A DNA stretch of 64,000 nucleotides. It comes from Streptomyces aureus. GTDB taxonomy: Bacteria > Actinomycetota > Actinomycetes > Streptomycetales > Streptomycetaceae. Location: the NCBI RefSeq assembly GCF_000725495.1, contig NZ_JNZD01000031.1, positions 1-64,000 of the forward strand, in the 5' to 3' direction. The translations under genes and the position numbers were made by a program. The notes below the pieces were generated by a model. That model was not told where the DNA came from, did not search any database, and saw nothing but the letters and a program-made list of their open reading frames with translations. Positions 1 to 6,714 of this stretch are shown here, piece by piece. The first letter of the stretch is position 1, and each line of letters starts with the position of its first letter.

Positions 1-535
1 CGACGGTGATGTCGCCCTTGAGGGTGGTGAGGGTGAGGGTGCCGGGGGCGGCCTCGCCGACGGTGATGTCGCCGGCCTGGGCGCTGAGGGTGAGGGTCGT
101 GGAGGCGGCCCGGGCGATGGTGATGTCGCCCTTCTGGGTGCTGATCTCGGCGGGGCCGTTGAGGCGGCCGATCGTGATGTCGGCGTCGAGTCCGGTCAGG
201 TGCGCGCGGTCGGCCTCGTCGAGCTTGACGGTGCGGTGGCCGCCCTCGAAGGTGACGTTGCCGAGGCGTCCCACGCCCCGCAGTTCGGCGGCGGCCGTCG
301 TCGCCTCGACCCTGGAGCCGGCCGGCAGCTGCACGGTCACCTCGACGGAACCGGAGGAGCCGAGGATCCGGCTGCGGGCCCCGGGGATCTCGATGCGCAG
401 GACCCCGTCGGCGTAGGAGACCTCGGTGCGCTCGGCCGCCTTCACGTCACGGCCCTGGGAGGCGTCGGCGGGCAGGACCTCCACGGTGGTGTCGGCCCGG
501 TCGTGATGCGTCAGATTGCAGTAACAACAGGTCAT
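1..535 (-). CDS. DUF4097 family beta-strand repeat protein, 3' end outside window
   Basis: Partial gene: 178 codons are visible and the frame is still open at the left edge. The translation is rich in short beta-strand repeats of the GDITI/GDITV kind spaced about 20 residues apart, typical of DUF4097 (putative adhesin, beta-solenoid) proteins; no enzymatic motif is seen. The only in-frame ATG (533-535) gives a start MTCCYCNLTHH before the family-like stretch DRADTTVEVLP. The usual hydrophilic N-terminus of about 25 residues therefore seems to be missing or replaced by a Cys/His-rich one. There is no Shine-Dalgarno sequence; the A-rich CAAAAT just upstream could serve as a -10 for a leaderless transcript. 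Repeated TTGCAA-type motifs surround the start. Function unknown beyond a structural guess. Confidence 0.7.
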   Translation of the reverse strand, partial: MTCCYCNLTHHDRADTTVEVLPADASQGRDVKAAERTEVSYADGVLRIEIPGARSRILGSSGSVEVTVQLPAGSRVEATTAAAELRGVGRLGNVTFEGGHRTVKLDEADRAHLTGLDADITIGRLNGPAEISTQKGDITIARAASTTLTLSAQAGDITVGEAAPGTLTLTTLKGDITV

Positions 536-600
536 TGCGTTGATTTTGTTGCAACCACCCTGCCGCTTAATGCAATACGAGGTGTCGCGCTCGTTGCAAT
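515..600. promoter_or_regulatory. Cluster of ATTGCA/GTTGCAA motifs upstream of DUF4097 gene
   Basis: ATTGCA (515-520), TTGTTGCAAC (546-555, containing the palindrome GTTGCAAC), AATGCAAT (569-576) and GTTGCAAT (593-600) lie over and just upstream of the DUF4097 start. The same motif family recurs at 2446-2500 before the HTH regulator gene. These sites are unusually A+T-rich for this genome. They are read as candidate operators for that regulator; this is inference only. Confidence 0.45.
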
Positions 601-832
601 GGATGGCGCTGAACGCACTGCCGGACGCGCGTCGGGGCAGGAGCCGACGCGCGGAGCGCCGAAGTCGGCCGTGAGGCGGTGAGATGTCACGCGCCGCACA
701 CCCTGGCGCGGCGCGCACGCTGGCCCGTACGGGTGAAGAGGCGTGACCCACCCGTGGCCACAGGTGGCCCGCGGCGGGCCGGGTCGGCATCGTTGCCTCC
801 GCACGATCGACCGACGTCCTGGAGGACCCCTC

Positions 833-1615
833 ATGCTCGGTACCGACTTCAGCACCGGATCGCCCAACTGGCTCGACCTCGGCAGCCCCGACACCGAGGC
901 GGCGGCAGCGTTCTACGGCGCCGTGTTCGGTTGGCAGTTCGTCTCCGCCGGTCCGGAGGCGGGCGGGTACGGGTTCTTCCAGATCGACGGGAAGACCGTC
1001 GCCGCGCTCGGGCCGCTCACCCAGGAGGGGGCGCGGTCCGCCTGGATGATCCACTTCAAGGCCGACGACATCGGGGCCACCGTCTCGGCCATCACGGCCG
1101 GCGGCGGCACCATCCGGATGGAGCCCATGGACGTCATGGGCGAGGGCCATCTGGCACAGGCCACCGACCCGCAGGGCGCCGAGTTCGCACTGTGGCAGCC
1201 CGGCAAGACCGCGGGGCTGGAGATCGCCTCCGCCCCGAACACGCTGCTCTGGGCGGAACTGCACGTCCCCGACCCCTTGGCCGCCATCGCCTTCTACGAG
1301 GGCGTGTTCGGCTGGCGAAGCCAGGACATGCAGACGCCGGGCATGACGTACCGGGTACTGAGCACCAAGGACGGCGACCAGCAGGACGCCTCCTTCGGCG
1401 GCGTCGCCCCGATGGGTGACGGCCCGGGCGAACGGCCCCGCTGGGTGCCCTACTTCTTCGCGGAGGACGCCGACGCCACGGCCGCCACGGCCACGGCGAA
1501 CGGCGGGTCGGTGCTGATGCCGCCGGCCGACGTCCCGGAGGTGGGCCGGATCGCCTGGCTCGCGGACCCGTCCGGCGCGGCGTTCGCCCTTCTCAAGCCG
1601 GACCCGCGGATGTGA
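833..1615 (+). CDS. VOC family protein with two glyoxalase-like domains
   Basis: A 260-residue protein made of two tandem vicinal-oxygen-chelate folds, roughly residues 8-118 and 128-255. Each begins with the pattern of a strand followed by A(A/I)AFYxxVFGW and ends with a DPxGAxFAL strand, as in glyoxalase/bleomycin-resistance/hydroxylase-27 type proteins of actinomycetes. ATG 833 is chosen because GGAGG lies 8 nt upstream; a longer open frame starting at 743 has no support. Such proteins may bind metal and a small electrophile or antibiotic, but the substrate cannot be read here. It is monocistronic and is followed by a hairpin that also faces the convergent GtrA gene. Confidence 0.85.
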   Translation: MLGTDFSTGSPNWLDLGSPDTEAAAAFYGAVFGWQFVSAGPEAGGYGFFQIDGKTVAALGPLTQEGARSAWMIHFKADDIGATVSAITAGGGTIRMEPMDVMGEGHLAQATDPQGAEFALWQPGKTAGLEIASAPNTLLWAELHVPDPLAAIAFYEGVFGWRSQDMQTPGMTYRVLSTKDGDQQDASFGGVAPMGDGPGERPRWVPYFFAEDADATAATATANGGSVLMPPADVPEVGRIAWLADPSGAAFALLKPDPRM

Positions 1616-1624
1616 CGGCAATGA

Positions 1625-1648
1625 GCCGCCGGGCGGAGGCCCGGCGGC
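1625..1648. terminator. Hairpin between convergent genes
   Basis: Perfect 10-bp inverted repeat GCCGCCGGGC with a 4-nt loop, ten bases after the VOC stop and before the GtrA stop. There is no T-run; it probably acts as a bidirectional GC-rich terminator. Confidence 0.6.
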
Positions 1649-1661
1649 CCGCTCGCTCCGG

Positions 1662-2270
1662 TCAGGCGGCGCGGCAGAGTTCCGCCTGACCCCCCGGTGC
1701 CGCGACGCGGCCCGCGACCGCGGACACGGGGCGTGCGCCAGGAATGGGGCCCAGGCCAGGAACGGGGCGCGCCCCGGGAACGACGTCCGCCCCTCCCGCA
1801 CGGCCCTGACGGGTGGCCACGGCCGCGCCCCGCGCGCCGCCCTTGTGGCCGCGCGCGAAGACGACCAGCCGCAGCACCACGAACCGCGCCGCACCGGCGA
1901 GTCCGGAGGCGGAGAGGTAGACGGCCTGCTCGAGCACGGCACCGGGCGACGCCACCACCAGGTGGAGGGCCAGCATCGCCGCACAGGTGACCGCGTACGC
2001 GGCCGCGGCCGAGCCGGACGACTGCACGTGCTGGCGCCAGGTCGCGCGCCCGCCCGCACCGAACGTGAACCGGGCGTGCAACTCGGTGGCCAGGAGGGTG
2101 GACGCGGCGGTGACCAGGGCGTTGGCGAGTCCCCAGTACATCCAGGAGGCGAGTGCGGCCACGGCGAAGCTCGAGGCCAACCCCACGCCCCCACCGCAGA
2201 GCACGAAGCGCGCGAACGCCGCTAAGGCGCCCGGACCGGCGGCGCGTCGGCCGCCCCGCACTGTTTCCAT
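1662..2270 (-). CDS. GtrA family membrane protein
   Basis: A 202-residue protein with four predicted membrane helices (about 18-40, 45-64, 86-108 and 116-138) and the GtrA-like signature FxRFxxxGGxxxxxxS near the start plus F(T/V)F after helix 2. Family members are thought to flip or help transfer lipid-linked sugars for cell-wall or polysaccharide decoration. The C-terminal 60 residues are a low-complexity Gly/Ala/Pro/Arg tail, longer than in typical 130-150-residue GtrA proteins. The ATG at 2268-2270 is preceded by GGGTGGGG. No glycosyltransferase gene is adjacent, so the sugar cannot be inferred. Confidence 0.75.
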   Translation of the reverse strand: METVRGGRRAAGPGALAAFARFVLCGGGVGLASSFAVAALASWMYWGLANALVTAASTLLATELHARFTFGAGGRATWRQHVQSSGSAAAAYAVTCAAMLALHLVVASPGAVLEQAVYLSASGLAGAARFVVLRLVVFARGHKGGARGAAVATRQGRAGGADVVPGARPVPGLGPIPGARPVSAVAGRVAAPGGQAELCRAA

Positions 2271-2375
2271 GATCCCCACCCCTGTCGACCGCCCGCTCGA
2301 TCCGGCCGCTCCCCGAACACGCGCTCCCGGGCGCGCGAACCCTCCGACCTCTGTTTCCAACAACGGAAAAGCTAC

Positions 2376-2398
2376 GTTGCCTTCACACTGGCGGCAAC
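2376..2398. promoter_or_regulatory. Inverted repeat GTTGCC-N11-GGCAAC between GtrA and regulator genes
   Basis: GTTGCC (2376-2381) and GGCAAC (2393-2398) form an inverted repeat in the divergent GtrA/regulator intergenic region. It resembles the nearby GTTGCAA motifs in its half-site. A role in regulating either gene is plausible but untested. Confidence 0.3.
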
Positions 2399-2445
2399 AC
2401 ATTTATCTCGAGTATTGGTCGATTTCGCAGGCAGACAGCGGGAAA

Positions 2446-2500
2446 TTGTTGCAATGATTCACCACCTAACGCAACAACGCCTCGACAACTCCATTGCAAT
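2446..2500. promoter_or_regulatory. ATTGCAAT-type operator cluster upstream of the regulator
   Basis: ATTGTTGCAAT (2446-2455 core), AACGCAAC (2468-2475) and the perfect 8-bp palindrome ATTGCAAT (2493-2500) lie 70-120 nt upstream of the regulator ATG. The TTGTTGCAA string is shared exactly with the cluster before the DUF4097 gene. An autoregulatory operator is the simplest reading. Confidence 0.45.
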
Positions 2501-2567
2501 GAACGCGCGTGAACACTACGGTGAGGTGGACCAGGAAGCACGACGAGGGATCACCGAGGAGACCGCG

Positions 2568-3296
2568 ATGCCGGGAGGCCGACTCACCCAGCAGGAGCGC
2601 CAGCAGATCGCGCTGGGGCTGGCCGACAACCTCCCGTACGCCGAGATCGCCCGGAACCTGGGCCGGCCCACCTCGACCATCACCCGTGAGGTGATGCGCA
2701 ACGGCGGGCCCACCTCCTACCGGGCCGAAGTCGCCCACCGCGCCACCGAACGCCGCGCCCACCGCCGCAGGACCGCCCCGTCCCAGGGTCCGGAATCGGC
2801 GCCCCAGCCGCACGGGCGCGACGCCCAGGCCGTGGCGGACTACGAGGAGACCTTCACCAACGTCCTCATGGCCTCCGGCGTGTCCAGGATCCCGGCACGT
2901 GTCCTGACCAGCTTGTTCACCTCCGACGCGGGCAGCCTCACCGCGTCGGAGCTGACCCGGCGCCTCCAGGTCAGTCCGGCCTCCATCTCGAAGGCCATCA
3001 CGTTCCTGGAGAGCCAGAGCCTCGTGCGCCGCGAACGCGACGAGGGCCGCCGGGATCGCTACGTAGTCGACAGCGAGCTCTTCTACCAGGCCACCATCGC
3101 CAGCGCCCGCGCCAACGACGAGGTCGTCAGGACCGCTCGCGAGGGCGCCGCGGTGCTCGGCCACGACACCCCCGCCGCGATCCGGCTCGAGAACGTGGCC
3201 CGCTTCCTCGACCACATCAGCGAGAGCATCATGCGTGCCGCCGAACAGGCCCGCGAGGTCCTGCACTCCAAGCCCACGCCCACCGACCGCACCTGA
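2568..3296 (+). CDS. HTH transcriptional regulator: IS30-like HTH plus MarR/GbsR-type winged helix
   Basis: A 242-residue DNA-binding protein with two helix-turn-helix modules. Residues about 5-45 (LTQQERQQIALGLADN... SxITREV) match the HTH_38 type found in IS30 transposases. Residues about 105-170 form a MarR/GbsR-like winged helix (LTASELTRRLQVSPASISKA followed by a basic RRERDEGRRDRY wing). The C-terminal helical part may mediate dimerisation. No transposase catalytic domain is present. The ATG at 2568 is chosen for the GAGGAG seven bases upstream; the frame is open to 2415 but lacks a better start. The ATTGCAA-like motifs before this gene and before the DUF4097 gene suggest that it controls both. 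Confidence 0.8.
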   Translation: MPGGRLTQQERQQIALGLADNLPYAEIARNLGRPTSTITREVMRNGGPTSYRAEVAHRATERRAHRRRTAPSQGPESAPQPHGRDAQAVADYEETFTNVLMASGVSRIPARVLTSLFTSDAGSLTASELTRRLQVSPASISKAITFLESQSLVRRERDEGRRDRYVVDSELFYQATIASARANDEVVRTAREGAAVLGHDTPAAIRLENVARFLDHISESIMRAAEQAREVLHSKPTPTDRT

Positions 3297-3325
3297 CGCC
3301 GGTTCACACCACGGTCGGGCAGGCC

Positions 3326-3889
3326 CTAGGACCGCTCCCACTGCTCCCGGGTGATCTCGTACCGAACTCCCCCGTGCTCGGAACCCTCGACCATCTCCAT
3401 GTCGGGCGGAGTCGGGATGGTCTCCGTGTGCGTCATGGCGAGCTTCTCCATGATGTTGCGCGAACCGCGGTTCACGGTCATCGTCTCGGCCCAGACCGTG
3501 CGCACCCCGAGCTCCGTGAACGCCTTGGCGAGCAGGGCCCGCGAGCCCTCGGTGGCGTACCCGCGGCCCCAGGCGGCCTGCCGCAACCGGTAGCCGAGTT
3601 CGACCTCGTCCCGCGGGCCGTCCGGCTCGGGGCGCAGGATGAACCAGCCGATGAACGCGTCGCCGTCCTTCTCGTGGGCGGCGAACAGCCCCAGGTCGCC
3701 GTCCCACTTCGCGTAGCCGGCGAGGATGTTCGGAATGTAGCGCTCGCGGACGATGTCCGGCGCGGTGGGTTCGCCGCCGGACAGATAGCGCATGACCGCC
3801 GGGTCGCTGTCCAGCTCGATCAGCAGGTCCGCGTCATCGGCGGTGAAGCGGCGCAGCGTCAGGCGGTCGGTCTCGAGATAGGTATCCAC
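3326..3889 (-). CDS. GNAT family N-acetyltransferase (RimJ/RimL type)
   Basis: A 187-residue GNAT protein. It opens with the ETDRLTLRRFTADDADLL motif typical of the Acetyltransf_3/RimJ-RimL group and carries the acetyl-CoA pyrophosphate-binding stretch WGRGYATEGSRAL (about residues 106-118). The later NxxSxNxMEKLAM segment is the usual alpha4 region. It should transfer an acetyl group to an amine, perhaps a protein N-terminus or small molecule; the acceptor is not readable. It faces the upstream regulator tail to tail and stands alone. Confidence 0.85.
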   Translation of the reverse strand: MDTYLETDRLTLRRFTADDADLLIELDSDPAVMRYLSGGEPTAPDIVRERYIPNILAGYAKWDGDLGLFAAHEKDGDAFIGWFILRPEPDGPRDEVELGYRLRQAAWGRGYATEGSRALLAKAFTELGVRTVWAETMTVNRGSRNIMEKLAMTHTETIPTPPDMEMVEGSEHGGVRYEITREQWERS

Positions 3890-4148
3890 AAGCGGATCAT
3901 GCCCGGAAGCGGGTCACGGACCCAGTGATTTTTCTCGGGGGCTCGTGGCAACGGCACTCCACCACCGCCCCAGCGCGGACCGAGCCCCACCCGGAACCAT
4001 GGGAACCGTGAACGGCTCCGCGCGGGACCGTGATTCCGCCCGGAGCGCCGTACCGCCCGCCGGCGTCCTGTCATCCCCCGCGGACCCCGGCGGGCCCCCA
4101 CGGCCCCCCGCGACGACCGTCGGAAACGGTGACGTCAGGGCATGCGCC

Positions 4149-5396
4149 TCACGGACCCCCGACCGCCGAGAGCAGGCGCTTCACGGCCTCGTCGACCGTG
4201 GAGCGGGGACAGCCCAGGTTCACCCGCATGTAGCCGTGTCCCTCGGCTCCGAACTTCTGGCCCTTGTCCAGCCACAGCCGTGCCTTGGTCAGCATGAACC
4301 GGTCCAGCGACTCGGCGTCCATCCCCAGGCCCCGGCAGTCCATCCACGCCAGGTACAGGGAGTCGGCCGGCAGTACCCGTACCTTGGACGTGGCCGAGTT
4401 GACCGCCTGTGCGAAGGCCGCGTGGTTGGCGCGCAGGTAGGTGAGCAGTTCCTCGAGCCAGGGCTCGGCGTGCGCGTACGCCGCCTCCGCCGCGACCATG
4501 CCCAGCACATTGACCAGCGGGAACACATTGCGATCGTACTGGCGGGCCAGTTCCGCCCGCAGCCGGGGATCCGGCACGAAGACGTTGGCGCTCTGCAGGC
4601 CGGGCAGGTTGAACGTCTTGCTCGGGGAGGTGCAGGTGATGCTGTTGCGCGCGAACTCCTCGCCGAGCGAGGCGAAGGGGATGTGACTGCCGTCCGGATC
4701 GAGGACGAGGTCCTGGTGGACCTCGTCGGAGACGACCAGGACGTCGTGCCGGGCGCAGATCTCGCCCATGGTCCGCAGTTCGTCCTCCGTCCAGACGTTC
4801 CCGGTGGGGTTGTGGGGGTGGCTGAGGATGAACAGCTTGGTGTCGGGACGGATGGCCGCCTCGAACGAACGGGCGTCGAAGCGGTAGCCGTCGTCGTGGC
4901 GCTCGAGGGGCGCGAAGGCGAGGTGACGGCCGTTGAGCAGGACGTCCTCGTGGAAGTGGACGTAGACCGGGGGCTGGATCAGGACCGAGTCGCCGGGTGC
5001 GGAGAACGCCTGCACGGCGGTCTTGAGCGTGGTGATGATGCCGGAGGTCTGCATCACCCACTCGCGCGGCACCTCCCAGCCGAAGCGCTTGGCCTGCCAG
5101 CCGGTCACGGCGTCGAGGTAGCTGTCGGTCGCGCCGCCCGGGTACCCGAACACCCCGTATTCCACGGCCTGATGGAGCGCGTCGATCACCACCTGAGGAG
5201 CCCGGAAGTCGGTGTCGGCGACCCACATGGGCAGCGGGTCCGCGGCGATCTCGTCCGCCGTCAGGAACTGGTCGGCGGCTGCCCACTTCATGGAGTTGCT
5301 GTTCCTGCGGTCGATGACGGCGTCGAAGATCGATCCGTCCCTCGCCACGGCACCGCTCTGCCGTGCCCGACCGCGAGGTGCGCTCTCAGGTGACAT
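4149..5396 (-). CDS. PLP-dependent aminotransferase, MalY/PatB (C-S lyase) type
   Basis: A 415-residue fold-type I PLP enzyme. The N-terminal FDAVIDRRNSNSMKW and PMWVADTDF segments mark the MalY/PatB group of cystathionine beta-lyase-like proteins. HPHNPTGNVW and SDEVHQDL are cofactor-binding stretches, and TSPSKTFNLPGLQ carries the Schiff-base lysine. It may cleave the C-S bond of cystathionine or related compounds, or transaminate. The start ATG 5396 adds about 20 residues before the conserved region and has no clear ribosome site; GTG 5348 is an alternative. Upstream, shared with the divergent hydrolase, lies an array of GATC-type direct repeats that may regulate it. Confidence 0.85.
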   Translation of the reverse strand: MSPESAPRGRARQSGAVARDGSIFDAVIDRRNSNSMKWAAADQFLTADEIAADPLPMWVADTDFRAPQVVIDALHQAVEYGVFGYPGGATDSYLDAVTGWQAKRFGWEVPREWVMQTSGIITTLKTAVQAFSAPGDSVLIQPPVYVHFHEDVLLNGRHLAFAPLERHDDGYRFDARSFEAAIRPDTKLFILSHPHNPTGNVWTEDELRTMGEICARHDVLVVSDEVHQDLVLDPDGSHIPFASLGEEFARNSITCTSPSKTFNLPGLQSANVFVPDPRLRAELARQYDRNVFPLVNVLGMVAAEAAYAHAEPWLEELLTYLRANHAAFAQAVNSATSKVRVLPADSLYLAWMDCRGLGMDAESLDRFMLTKARLWLDKGQKFGAEGHGYMRVNLGCPRSTVDEAVKRLLSAVGGP

Positions 5397-5425
5397 GCCT
5401 GGATGGTAGCCAGGGCGTCCCGTTT

Positions 5426-5485
5426 GATCGCTCTTGAAACTCGATCATTCTTGAACGGGATCGTTCCTGAACGCGATCGCTGGAA
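5426..5485. promoter_or_regulatory. Four direct repeats GATCRYTCYTGAA, 16-17 bp apart
   Basis: GATCGCTCTTGAA (5426-5438), GATCATTCTTGAA (5443-5455), GATCGTTCCTGAA (5459-5471) and a shorter GATCGCTGGAA (5475-5485) lie in the 140-bp gap between the divergent aminotransferase and alpha/beta hydrolase genes. The regular spacing of about one and a half helical turns looks like an operator array rather than chance. Confidence 0.6.
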
Positions 5486-5536
5486 GGATCCCATCGGTAG
5501 GGTCGGGGCCCAGGAACATGTCACCTGGGGGGACCG

Positions 5537-6262
5537 ATGACGGACGCAGTGCCCATGGTTCTGGTCCACGGGACGCGCTTCAGCGCGGGGCAGTGGAGCG
5601 TTCAACTCGCCGCGCTGCGGGACGAGTTCCCGGTGGTCGCCGTCGATCTTCCCGGCCACGGCGAGCGCGCGGCCCAGCCCTGGAGCCTGAGTGCCGCGAC
5701 CGAGATCATCGCCGCCGCGGTGGACTCGCTCGACCGCGGGCCCGCCCTGGTCGTCGGGCACTCCCTCGGCGGGTACGCGGCGCTGGAGTTTGCCCGGCTC
5801 AGTCCGCACCGGCTGCGGGGGCTGGTCCTCGCGGGAGCCAGCGCGTCCACCCGTGGTCTTTCGGCCCTGCCGTACCGGTGGATCGCCGGGCTCGTCCCCC
5901 TGGTGACCGCTGATCGCCTGACCCGGTGGAACGACCGCTTGCTGCGGCGCCTCTACTCACGGGACGTGGTGGAGGCGACCATCCGGTCGGGCTACGCGTT
6001 CCACACCCTCCCGGCGGCCTGGGGCGAGGTGCTCGGACGCTTCGACGCGAGCGCGATGCGCCATGTGAAGGCCCCGGTCCTCATCCTGAACGGCGAGAAG
6101 GACACCGTCTTCCGGGCGGGGGAGGCGGACTTCGCCCGCGCACATCCGAACGCCCGCGTCGAACTGATCCCCCGGGCGCGGCACCTCGCCAACTTCGACG
6201 ATCCGGAGGCCTTCACCGACGCCGTCCGCCGTTTCGCCCGCGAACTCCCCGCCGTCGACTGA
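5537..6262 (+). CDS. Alpha/beta hydrolase
   Basis: A 241-residue alpha/beta-hydrolase fold protein. LVHGTRF near residue 10 is the oxyanion-hole HG motif. VVGHSLGGYAALEFA holds the nucleophile serine in GHSLG. NGEKDTVF carries the likely acid, and RARHLANFDDP supplies the catalytic histidine. The substrate is unknown; such enzymes include esterases, lactonases and C-C hydrolases. The ATG follows GGGGGGA. It diverges from the MalY-type aminotransferase across the repeat array, so the two may be co-regulated. Confidence 0.85.
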   Translation: MTDAVPMVLVHGTRFSAGQWSVQLAALRDEFPVVAVDLPGHGERAAQPWSLSAATEIIAAAVDSLDRGPALVVGHSLGGYAALEFARLSPHRLRGLVLAGASASTRGLSALPYRWIAGLVPLVTADRLTRWNDRLLRRLYSRDVVEATIRSGYAFHTLPAAWGEVLGRFDASAMRHVKAPVLILNGEKDTVFRAGEADFARAHPNARVELIPRARHLANFDDPEAFTDAVRRFARELPAVD

Positions 6263-6291
6263 AGACGCGGCCCCCTCGATCGCCCGACGTG

Positions 6292-6672
6292 TCACGTCTT
6301 CCGAGGGATCCCGGGTGCGGGAGCGGTCCCGGGTGCGGGAGCGGTCGCGGGCTCGACCTCGGCGTCCGGGGCCAGCCGCAGCCCTGCTCTGGTGAGGAAG
6401 TCGCCGAGATCGATCCGGCCGCCGCCCGTTCCGTCGTCCCAGCACGTCCGAAGCCTCGACTCCTCACCGTCCCAGGTGTCGGTGTCCTCGCTCGGGTGCT
6501 GCTCGACGGTCCCCTCACCGTGGCGGTACCTCAGGTACAGGTACTGGCCTGAGGTGGTCCAGGCGTCCCACTGGGCCGGAAAGCCGCCGCAGGTCTGCAC
6601 GACGCGCGCGATGGTCGCGTCCTCGTGCGGACGGTCCCCGGCGGCTCCGGCATGCTGCTCGTCGTCGCTCAC
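6292..6672 (-). CDS. Conserved hypothetical protein, 126 aa
   Basis: Not assigned to a named family. It is an acidic, soluble 126-residue protein. A central block (QTCGGFPAQWDAW, YLYLRYRHGEGT, WDGEESRLRTCWDDG, IDLGDFL) looks like a small folded domain with aromatic residues and two cysteines. The last 20 residues are an Ala/Pro-rich repeat (PATAPAPGTAPAPG). No signal peptide. The end of the ABC permease gene lies 42 nt upstream on the same strand, so it may be read through from that operon. GC codon bias supports it being coding. Confidence 0.6.
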   Translation of the reverse strand: MSDDEQHAGAAGDRPHEDATIARVVQTCGGFPAQWDAWTTSGQYLYLRYRHGEGTVEQHPSEDTDTWDGEESRLRTCWDDGTGGGRIDLGDFLTRAGLRLAPDAEVEPATAPAPGTAPAPGIPRKT

Positions 6673-6714
6673 CCGGCGATGCTCGCACGGCCTCTCCCAA
6701 GGGGCACCCGGATT

